Translations under genes and position numbers: made by a program
Shown: piece after piece, positions 13,008 to 25,300 of the stretch
Position numbering within the stretch: position 1 is the stretch's first letter
How the letters are laid out: every line of letters starts with the position of its first letter
From: Glandiceps talaboti
Taxonomy: Eukaryota > Hemichordata > Enteropneusta > Spengelidae
Length of the DNA: 64,000 nucleotides
Direction: 5' to 3'
Assembly: GCF_964340395.1 (NCBI RefSeq)
Contig: NC_135571.1
Location: 2,706,611-2,770,610, forward strand
Notes under the pieces: model-generated
What the model was told of the DNA's origin: nothing
The model's database searches: none
What the model saw: the letters and a program-made list of their open reading frames with translations, nothing else

Positions 13008-16000
13008 CTGAAATAAAAGGAGGAATAATATCATTTAACAAAGAATAGCCACATGTATGTATATTGAATATGTGCACATGTATACGCAACTAACAAATTG
13101 TATTGTTTTGTATTGTATTGTATTGTATTATATTACATTGTATTGTATTGTATTGCATTGTATTGTATTGTATAATTGTATGATATTGTATTGTATTGTA
13201 TTGTATTGTATTGTATTGTATTGTATTGTATTGTATTGTATTGTATTGTATTGTATTGTATTGTATTGTACTCTATCCTATTCTATCTTATATACAAGAA
13301 GGTGATAACTGTGTCTTTCTTGTACGGATACAATCACCTGTAATGAATATATTGTAAACACTGGAAGTCCCCAAAAACGTACACTGCAAAATTGTGGAAG
13401 TCATCAGAAATGCCACCCTACTGTGAGTACAATTATATCATCATCCATTCAATAGCATATATCACTATGTAATAGTTTTAGTGTGTCTATGTCAGTTATC
13501 TGAATGCCCGGTTTCCACTGTTGTAATTGGTATCAAAGGTTTGAATTATGTTACAGCTAGTTGACCTGGTTTTAAATTTTGACCAACAATATGCTACATT
13601 TTGTTCTTAACTTCCGACAAGTAGCTCAACATCAACAACTACTTTGCTAGTCTACGCTTGTAATTTGTATAACTGAAATTCTTAATGTTCGGTATTAATG
13701 GGAGCTTTATGTTCTAAACTATGCAATAACTGGATTTAATTTGCAATTTGCATAATTGGCTTTCCGAATATTTGATTTTAGTGGGTACTAAATGTTCTAA
13801 AACATGAAATTAATCGAACCTCTAACTGTGCAATTTGGCCATAAACACTATTTCATCTAAACTGAATATTGATTTCTCGTTGGAAGTAAGTGAATCGTAC
13901 CGAGAATTAAGGACGAGCAACCTAATTTATTGACTCGCAGGGGAAATTCACAATCAACACACGTCGCTTTTTTATTGCTAAGCTGTACAACAAACTTTAC
14001 TGTTTTACCGTACACCAGATATAAGCTTAACACAAAATCCCCCATTTGACGCTTGACAGAGTAACGTATAGCATTCTGCGTGAAAGCACACGATCGATGT
14101 AGTGTGGTGGCAAAATTAATTGAAATTCTAATCTCTAAAGGTGTCATACCTTTGTAAAGGTAAAATTGCAATTACATTAAATATGAATCAACGCAGGCAG
14201 CAATGAATAACTTTGAATCATACTGTTCGTCTAACGGTACGTGAACATAATTACAATAACTACAACACAATACATTAACTCTTCTCAGGCCTTTTACCCT
14301 ATCAAAAGAAGTTGCAAAGAGTAGTAATATCTCTTCATTTGAGTACACCATGGTGACGACAAGCAATTCTGCATTGAGATTTGTCAAACCGTAGTAACAG
14401 CATTTTGCCAAATCTAGTTACAAGCTTAGGTATGAGAGATTGAAGGGTATATACCGTAAGCACCATAAATAGACTAAATCTAAATTCAACCGCCAATGAA
14501 TCACGATTTCGAATTGAGTTATCGCTTATATTACTTATAGATCGAATAGACCTCTAATTGACATGCAATATCTAACTATTGGTATTCAGTGAATATATTG
14601 TCGGCGGTCTGATCAACAAAGTAATGCCACAATTGCAGCTTGTACAGGTTTAAATAAAAAAAAGGTCAAAATACAAACTAAGTTAAGATATTGAAATACA
14701 TGAAGTTGACAACCTACAAAAATACGCTTTATTTTTGCTTTCGTTAGTAGGGTATCTTGTTTCTTCATGTAATATTAAACCTGCCCAGAAACCTCGTCAA
14801 TTACTGGGTAGACGCTTTAATCTTTACTGTAAAGATATGGGATTTGCACTTTTTTCAGAGTAATGTACTGGTTTGACTGCAACCTAGATTTTATAACGCA
14901 CATGTACCAGCTTGGCGATTACAATCTAAGAGAAGAGTGTGTGTTAGATGGTATTACTTACGCCGTAGGGTGTTTATAGCAACTACCTTGTATTCATCCC
15001 CAGTTAAAAGACACATAAACACAAGGCAAGGTACAAAATATTATACCTTCATTACACGACCAATAACTTTTTACGGTTCAGTTAATCATTCATGGGTAAG
15101 CTACTACGTGTTCACTAGTATATCATTCCAGTCTGGCATGAAGGTCTGTTTGAGAGCAACACGTCAATGCATATGCCATGACTGACAGGGCATATACTTG
15201 TCAAATAAGCCAATAACCCTACCCCTTTATGCGAGAACTAGTTTATCAAAGTCTTTGTTCCTGTCTATAACTCTGATGGCAGGTTTGAAATGTTAAATCT
15301 TTACAATAAAGAAATGACATTATCATAACAGTGGACAGTTTGATGCATAAAACTGGGAAGTACTTTCACCCCAGGTTTATTGAAGCTAACCTTTTCACGC
15401 CAGCCCTCTAGTTTGCTCACTACCCAGCAAATTTGGATCCTTCTGTCAGATCCAGTTTAGACACTGCAAAAATATAAGTGACTTGTTTGAAACATGTTTA
15501 TTCTACAATTAAACGTGGAAGAAGAGAACTTGTGTATGATTGGACTTTTTGTTTTCTATGAATGCCGCTGACGATGAAAACTTAACGTGTCTTGTTATGT
15601 ACATGTACAAGAACAACACTTCTAATTGTATCAAAGCATTGGCGATATTAATTCCGCTGACAACGATGACTGATGAGACTGACCGCCAACCAGGGGTCTC
15701 TGACATTACAGTATAAACAAGCCAGGAGAGTGTGAACATATAAGAAATGTCATCGCTTTTGAAACGTCAACACCCACATGTTCTGAAAATATTGATGGCG
15801 TGTGAGATACACAGCTAATTGGTTTGTTAAAGACTGGACAGGATGTGACCTGTCGAGATAGAATGACATGAGACGGGAAAAAAACACTCGGGTTTAATCA
15901 TTATAATTTGACGATCTTAAAGAAAAAAAACTTGACTGGTGTCAACAAGCGCGTCGAAATATTCAGTGTTAACGACAGAATTTCGAACAACATTTTCAAA

Positions 16001-16317
16001 TTTAATAAGTTTATCTTTCAAAAGATCTTGTGGAGATATTTAACGAAGATGTACAGAATTGATTAAGGACATGTTTAATTTCATGTTGGTGATGTATGTG
16101 GATAAATAGACGTGGAACACGTGCGCAAACTGGCTCAAACATTGTTAGTTTTAATATTGTGTAATTTGAAGACAAACAAGGTGGGCATGGGAATGATTAA
16201 ATTTAACATGGGGTATGTTTATGTACCTCAGCTGCGTATTAACTACACAAAGCTAAATATATATCAGTTACAAGTAGGTGGGATGTATGGTAGATGTCAT
16301 AGAGCTACAGCGCGTCT

Positions 16318-16415
<98 letters not shown>

Positions 16416-19400
16416 GTAGCATATGCAGCCTATCACTGGTCTCCACGTAGTTGAATCAAGAAAGGTTATTGAACACTAACTTGCAATGGGTTGTATATGA
16501 AATACATTAACTTGGCAATATAATGAAAAAACAACATTTCGTATAGATTTGCTCACTGAAGCTTTATCTCTTCCATGTTGGATTAGTTATTTTAAATAAC
16601 TGATCTTCCCTTTTCTTAAATGAAATTTCAACCCTTGAAAATATTACCAACATTAAACCAACGCACAATGTTTGGCAGACAATTCTATAGTGTCTTTTAT
16701 GCATTTGAGTTATTTTGACTTCCACCATATATCATTCCCAATGTAGTATGCAGGGATCGTTGATCGTACAACCTTTAGCTTGGCATTGATATATCACGGG
16801 TAATGTCATGGGATCAGGCGATATCCGCAAATCTAATAATCTGGACGGCAATCCCAAGATATTGAAGTTTGAATCTCGAGGGATCCAGACTTCATTTGTT
16901 GACACTGAAATATTCATGATAAGCTCCAGTCACAAGTACACGAGCTACAATTCATCACGGTGAATGTGATAGGGGCCATTGACATCCCTCATGAAAAGAT
17001 AATCGACATGTGAAAGAGTATGTGACATCTTGAAATTAAAATGTATTTATTAAATGTGTGGCAATACCATCTAACTGACATGAGATCAGACTTTTTGGTT
17101 TTGACAACGTGAATATGTCGTTATGAATACATAAGTTAAACAAATGTATAGCTCTCATTCCTTACCTCCAATAGGGAATATAATGTTATACCAATGTTTG
17201 AAAGTTCGCCTGTTTGAATATTTGTCGGTCGGTTTGTTTGTTTGTTTGTTTGTTTGTTTGTATGTTTTATATGTTTATCTGTCTTTCTGTCTGTTTGTGT
17301 GTTTGTATATATACAGACTATCTAAAAAATACTGGATGGAATTCAAATGAAGAATTATACTATAAGGGTGTGGCTAAAATTGATTAGATTTTTCGTGCAT
17401 ATCAAGTATCGTTATTGCCCTAGTTCTTATAGATTCTTGCTGTTTTTCGCATGTATTACGATAGGCCCTCACTTCAATGGCGTAAAAATTGTGTTACATA
17501 TCTATGATTTGGTTAAACAATGTCTGATAAATTATGAGTTAAACAACATGCATACTTATTAAACTATTGGTTATTATGGATTATGTTTATGCATATCATA
17601 AGCAAAACAAGCAATCACATAGAAAATTTGTTACAGGGAACTTCAGTCTTTAGAACCATATCTGATAAATTTTGTGGAAATGTATGCATATTAAATAATC
17701 TATTAGTATATATTTGGAAATTGTAGAGTTTTTATGTGGGCTTTAAGATATTTAGGCTTTAACTTTAAAGTGAAGGTTGGTATAATGATGCAATTTTGTT
17801 CAACAATATGAAGAAATGTTAGTTCCAATAAGACTAATTAGCATAATAATTTTGTACTATTTTAGAAGAGTTTTGCTAGAGAATTTATATATCTACACAA
17901 TTAGATGATTACTTCGTGCTTAAAATATGTGCATATCACTTATCTGAATTAGCATAATTTTAATATTTCCAAGTGTTTTTCAAGACAATAGATTTTATGG
18001 TAGACAACTACTTACAAATATACATATCAGGTAGTAATTAAAATTAATTTATATTTAGATGTGGGTACATGAGCGGTCAGGGGTTTGAATATTTGTCGGT
18101 TGATACGTACAATAAATATTTACCAATTTAAAAGAGTTTTTTTATATCACAATGGGTAGTTGCCACACGTTTGACAACTGATCATTAAGGACCCTGAAGT
18201 ATGTATATGTTTTACCCGAAAGCAAATTTGCACTCTAGGGGGCTTTATCACACTCTTGAATTGAATTGCGGCCACATCCAACACCCTACATGGATAACAG
18301 ATATACACGTTTGAAAACTTTCAAGACGTCCCTAACTTACTTAAAGTTTTACCATATTGAAATGTTTGCACTAGAAGTTTCAAGGACCCTCGTGAACTAG
18401 GTAAGGTTACTATGTGTAACCCCTATGCAACACAACCCTAGTGGGTGATAAGAACACATTTTGAAATATACAAAAAAGTCCTTGATGCAAATGTATCTAA
18501 GTTTTGCACAAAACAAATATGTACACTCTCCAGAACTCTGGATGGTGATTCCCTTGAATTAGTTCGGGTCACTCAGTTAAGTTTCCCATGCATCACCCCT
18601 AATGGGTAGCAACCATACATTGTTGAGAGCATAGAAAATGCCATGACATATTCAAGTTTTAGCTAAAGTAAATGTAAGCATTATAATCTTTATCATTTAT
18701 CATGTTCTAAAACTAGATTGAAGCACTCGACATGAAATAGTCGTAATGACATGCTGTCTATTGTAGTTGACATTAGTAACTTTGAACAGCTTTTATGTGT
18801 AAAATATTCCAAACGATGACGTAAAAAGTGTCATCTTTGCATATATATATATCATCACTTGAGTGAGTGTAGCAATTGGCAATGATCATTTGTCAATTCA
18901 AAGGAATAGAACGAGAATATTTCATCATACTTGTGCACGTCCACTACAATATTGCCATTTAGCTGAAGTATAGTTACTAGGGGGTTGTAGATATATGTTT
19001 TCATCAATGAATTCTATAAATGGAAACTATTGATGGATGGGACATCGAGGGAAAAGCAGACGAAATGAAACGATAGTGTTATCTGTAAAGCTGCACTAGG
19101 TGTAACTAGAATATTATTTTTTACCAGATAAAAACCATTATATTCACTTTTATTATGAAGATAATAAGTAGATACTATAAACATGAATTAGAGGTCTATT
19201 TTAACTATAAGTAGTATAGTAATATGTTGAAATCGTGATTCTTTGGAAGGGTGGGGTGTGTGTGTGTGTGTGGGGGGGTAATGGTGATTTTGATGTCAAT
19301 CAAAAATCAATTTGACTGGTTATATTGCAGCATACTATTACTACTGCTACACAAATATGTACATGTGATTCAATACCGTGCAGAGTTATGGTATTACGAT

Positions 19401-21313
19401 AAAGTAACAAACGAATTTCAAAATTATGTTTCAGCTGCAGCGAGTACTGTTTAATAATTACGTTTTTTTCTTTAAATTATGCTCTTTGAGAGTTTATTTT
19501 TAAAAGAGTATCATTTAATTAAGTTTGATGTGTGGCATGCCTTACCTGAATTTTTTCTTCACTTGGAACTGTATGCCGTAAAAATAATTTCAGTGCCCTT
19601 GCAATCTTTGTGGTTTTTATTTCTAGCTCTCTTGTATATCCACTGCGCATGCGTCTCAATTGTTTACTCAGAAATCTTCCCTGTTTTGATGACGGAGGCA
19701 AATACTGTGCAGATTGTCCATGGTAATGTCTGCAGTGAGACCGAATAGTTCTGATTTGGTTTTGAACTAAATCGATGGTCCGAGCCATTTTGTGACTTTC
19801 CGGGCCGTAAATGAATGATGTTTCACCGTCAAACGCATCGTATATATGATGAAATCTTCGGCAGCGATGCTTTGATTTGGAGGATACCTTCCTGGTGACT
19901 AGAAACTGTTTGTCAATTTCAACAAAAATAAACTTGGCTATCCCTTTGAAGAAAACACATTTAACCCATCTCGGAACTTGCCTGACGCCGTCCGTGTTTT
20001 CACACAACATGGCGACGAGTGTTGTCATGGAAACTGACACAGCAATTAGCATCATACTGAATATCAAGTAGGCAGTAAGCATAGGCACCATGTTTGATGT
20101 GGGAGGTAGTAACTCTGCTACAAGAAGGCTAAATACATAAAGCGTTAGGAGAAGAGAGATACTTAAATTAACTTTCTCTGAAGAATCCGTAGGCAGGGAA
20201 AACACAACAACAGTCAGAAAGTTCACTAACACACATGGAATGATCAAGTTCGCTGCATAATAAAGAGGTTTCCTTCTAATATCAATGTCAAACACCATGG
20301 CAGTGTAGGGTTCATCTGTTGTAAACAAAAAACTGGAAACTCGGCTACGCCCTCTAGTGCCAATGATGTCCCACTCAGAATTCCGCACAAAATTTTCTTT
20401 TGGGACGTCTTTCCTTCTAAGGATGAGCTGTACCTGCCTATTAACGTACATCCACAGGCCAAACCGTATTTGACAACTTTGGGTATCGACGGGGAAGTAT
20501 GTTATATCCATAGTGCAAGGAGTTCGCAGTATTCCAGGAATAGATTGGATAATCCTTCCGCGGTAACCTATTTCAGCAGTCAACGATGGAATGTACATCC
20601 TTGGGAAACCATCAAAGTCATTATCAGCGCTGGAAAATAACAAAGAAAGAAACAAAGAAACCCTAAAATAAAAAAGTGAGTAGGGGTTGCTATCATAAAC
20701 AAAGGCAGCAAAGTGTTATAATTTACCTACTTCGTTTCTATACTTGCTGCATTTGTTTATGATAGCAACCCGCACTGACTTATTTCTATGATTCGCCATC
20801 TTTTGAAAACAAGTTACACAACTGTTATCATTTGATCAGGCGGATGAATTATACAGACTTGTCACCTTTATTTATCACTCATTAACAATCAGAACAGAAG
20901 CAAATTATCAAGTGCTTTTGTATATTGTGCCGGTGGCATTTGACTACAATAAAGTGAGCAACTATTAAGTTAATATTGATATGTTTGGATTTTTGTCTTC
21001 AGATTAATAAGGAGAACATGATGCATTTAAAGCTATGTTTGATATTACTGGTATCGCCATATATAGGATCGGTAGCAGTAAAGCTGGGGAGGTCACATCC
21101 AATATACACGGTGTGCTTGTTCCGGTAGAACTATGTTGCATAAATGTTACGACTTTGATTCTACTGTTGTTGTTGATGTGATGATGGCATGATAATCAAG
21201 ATATTGTTATTGGCGGTGGTGATGATAGTGGTGATGGTGGTGATGGTGGTAGTGATGATGTTGATGATGATGATGATGATGGTGATGGTGATGACGACGA
21301 CGACGACGACGAC

Positions 21314-21347
<34 letters not shown>

Positions 21348-22235
21348 GTGTTAGCAATGTTAGTGGAGCTAAACATGTTACAAATTACAACATTGCGATT
21401 GGAGAGAAATCATTCTTTATCTTACCTGTTTAACAAAGCGGTATCCGGCGTCCATATTTGATCCATTGAAATCACAATCTTTCTCAATCCATCATAATCC
21501 TCCGGGTTCCACTGTAATCTAGTGTCATTCCATTCCTAACAAAATGTTACACAATTATTAGTTGAATGTATTTAGAAATCCTTCAGTTTATATGGTTGGT
21601 GGTGGGCAGGTGGGTTTTTTTTATGTGTGTTATGCCGTGCCCCCCCCCCCCACCACCACCTTTCCTTTGATCGTAGATTGAAAGCTCCCCAAGAAGTTCA
21701 GACATAATTTATAATATCAGGTCACATCAAACATATACGATGTGTTTGCCATAGGGTACAACTACACTGTATAAATTCTACGACTGTGATGCTACTGTTG
21801 GTGATGAAATATGTCAACTGGGACAATTTTGTTAAAACTACCACGTATAGAAACATAACCGTTACAAAGATGATGTTCTTTAAGCAGAGATATAACATCT
21901 TCGGCGCCACCAACGATACACACGTTGTTCAACATATGCTTCTTAGTGAATTCAAGTTATTGCTTCAAGCAGTGATAAAATGCCTAACAATCAAATCACG
22001 AAGAATAGACAAAATTTGTTCATTTCAAAAAATGATGTTTTTGGAATTACCTTATAGTTATGTCCTGATATGTACGATCACGAAAACTGATATGTGTATA
22101 TTTTGAAATTTAACCTACCTGATGTAACCAGACCCTTGTTGTAATAATCTGGTACTTTTCATCCTGTGAATTGACAAGATTAATTATATTAACGATGCAC
22201 TCTCCCTCTGTCTCTGTCTCTCCCCCCTGTCTGTC

Positions 22236-22329
<94 letters not shown>

Positions 22330-25300
22330 TTTCTCTCTCTCTGACGTTCTCTCGTCCGTTCATCCGCATCCAATTCCAGCAACCAACCATCTATCAACTC
22401 ATTCATTTATGTAACCGTTCATCTATCTACTGATATCCACATCCATACAAACGTAGATCGAATTATATTAATGTAATGAGAGATTGCAATTTCTTTCAAA
22501 TTTGCTCTTGGCATTTAGCATACATACAATTATTAAGTAATGTCAGTGACCGTAAGTGGTATGGTAATTAACGACTACAACCTTTTTTCTACGTAATGAG
22601 TCAAATTCTTTTGACATTCTAATAAGGTGTATAGGTTATGGCTCTAGTGCCCCCACTAACAATGGACTAAAGAGCACACGTTCCAATTTCATTACAGCGA
22701 CATTCTCTTACACAACCACGCATATTACCATACCCCTTGAAGGAATCAAGAACTTTATCCCTCATATTACAATGTGACATTTATTGACAGTGTAAGACGT
22801 GAGCAATGTAGAACAGTGATATTTAAAGGACTTCAAAACGAGGGGATTCAAATACACAATAATATAAGGATACAGGATTATGCCCAATTGAATGTATATG
22901 CAATTGCCTCAAGATGTTCATTTGCATAATGTATCGCTTTTCAAGCATCATACGGTATCACATTCATCAACACGGTCAACAAAATTATAATACTATATTC
23001 TGTTTTAATTGTAACGTGTAACGTATTTTGACCGAGTGTACCTTGAAAGTTGTTGTTTCCTTCGAAATGAGGAAAAAGTGGTAGATGTACTATGTTTTCG
23101 TTCTAGAAATTTACTCAAAGAATTAAACAGCTTGAAACAATTAAAACTTAACGACTGGTCTTATTTGTTGGTAGGGGGTGTCATTTACTAAAGTATCAAC
23201 TATTTCATGGAAGAGTGAAAGCAATAGAATCTTAACATAGATGTCAAGCTGTCAGCCATTTCATCCCAGTCAAAAATATTCCATAACTGTTATAGAACCC
23301 GGTACGTCATCAACACATCCTGGACATACACAAAAGACAATTCAGTGAGAGTGTTTGATCCATAAAAGAAGGGGGTCTTAGTACCTACCAAAGGTTTGTG
23401 AAATTTACTCTGAGTGGAGTAAAGAAGACTTTCCAGAAGCCCAAACAAATTGTTCCCTATTGAATGGCCTCAGTGAATAGGTTAGGTAGGTCGTGATTTT
23501 ATTTTATTTATAATTTTATGTTCTTAATTACTTCTTCCAATGACAAAATACTCCGTGGTCACAATACTTCTGTAACAGTTGATGAGGTTTAAAAGAAGTA
23601 AATTAAGACAACTATGTGAATATGAAAGTAGACAAACTCAATATGCAAACTGTGCTGCTATAGGTTGATTGACATCGCTGCTCTCTGGAAAGTGAATTTA
23701 AAGAAAAACTAAATCTACAGGGAGATAAAAATAAATTGCCATAATTTTAACTTTTTGCATGTAAAAAATGTTTAGGGTCGGTGGCTTAAACTAGGGTTAT
23801 CGGATACTAACCATTTTTTTTTCTTTATTTAGCCTAGGGAAGTTGTCGATATTATATATTTCTGTAAGTCCACAATGCATTGCAATCCGTTTACGTCACG
23901 GTCTACAAGGCGACCAGATGAACGTTATTAAGGGTATATGATGAAACGAACAAGTGTTGTTCACGATGGCTATAACTGTCTGACTCTACTTAGCTATATA
24001 ATGTGTTCAGTGTTAGTTGGCACGTATTCATATGTGATTTTGAAAAGGTTGACGACCTAGAATCTGTAGTATTAATAAAATGAAACAACTCCTTTATCAA
24101 TTTCTTGGTATTGTTAGCCTTAATATTCCAGTAAAGTTAAAGCTTCAGGCCATTACGACAGAATTAACAAAAAAGTGCGAAAGATTGTAGAATCTAGGTA
24201 AAATAATATATTTATATTGTGCACACATATTGTGTTAGATTGCAAATTATAGTACACGAGTGTTCAACAAATGGGAATGGGGGAGGGGGGTTCTACTGAT
24301 GATACTTTTCTAGACACTTACCAGCATCAATATGTTATGAAATCTAAAAAATGAATTAATGTTTAATACAGATAATTTTGCACCAATCCAAATATTCATA
24401 ATTAATAACTTATTTCGTATTTGTGAATTTAATATAAAATTAATGTTATCTATATTTCCGTCATCACTCAAGAAATACTTCACTTAACTATTATTAAAGT
24501 TCCAATTAAGTGATTGATATTCATGATTTATTGATCAGAAAAAAATCGCTTCATCACTTATAATAGATGGCTTAGATGAATTATCGATCGATTTAATAGT
24601 CATGTACTTAAAGGTGCAAGTGGCCAATTTAGGAGTTTAAATTGCCATTTAAAGGGTCGTGTCAAGTCATTTATCATGCTATTCTCGCTTGATTGCCGCT
24701 ATAAATTCCATCTTTAAATGCACTGATTATAGCAAATGACTGGACTGATTACATTTACGGTCATTTGAGGGTTGTAGCAACGAGAAAACGATTCTCATAT
24801 TTTTCCTTACAAATTATGGTATACCGTGTTTGTTAATCAACACAGATCCGTGTGGACTCAATAGACGCTGTTACACACAAATGCTAACGTACTGATTAAA
24901 GCAAATGACTGATTGTGATTACTCTTATGATCAGTTGAATCCTATACCAATGATAAAGTAATTCATATATGTTTTCCAGTTTATTATAGTATACTGTTTT
25001 GACAATCAACACCGATAATTTAAGGATTCGATAAGCACCTTGACCTTACATCCAATCTATCACTTACGACACTGATTAAAATAAAAGAAATTAATGTTTA
25101 AATTTTAAATATTTGAAAACTGTCAAAATTAGAAAACTATTCTCGTAACTTGTTTTCTACTGAGTTATGTTATACTATTTTCAACAATCAACGCAGGCAC
25201 CATAAAGTTTCGAGACACGTCGACTGCAACTATATATTTCACCTTTTACCACCCGGATTATAGCAAATGACTGGACTAATTATAGTTATGACCAGCTGAG

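Larger units (their letters stand above)
13008..19545 (-). other. Intron 5 of nAChR-like gene
   Basis: About 6.5 kb, phase 0, donor GTAAGG and acceptor CCTCCTTTTATTTCAG. Contents: pentanucleotide run at 13098-13270, a broken open frame at 13857-14411 (-), two copies of a dispersed repeat (14495-14645 and 19090-19386), the (CT)n run at 16318-16412, (TTTG)n at 17231-17264 and a diverged tandem array at 18148-18680. No further receptor exon is needed between the flanking exons. Confidence 0.85.
20630..21425 (-). other. Intron 4 of nAChR-like gene
   Basis: 796 bp, phase 2. The acceptor has a strong pyrimidine tract ending TTATTTTCCAG. It carries a 108-bp hairpin element (20674-20781) only 45 bp upstream of the acceptor and an imperfect GAT/GAC/GGT trinucleotide run (about 21212-21346). 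Confidence 0.88.

Noticed and set aside
20630-20655. Met-initiated extension MFLSLLFSS before ADNDFDGFP
   Set aside because: This is the pyrimidine tract and acceptor of intron 4 read as protein; exon 4 supplies the correct upstream residues in phase.
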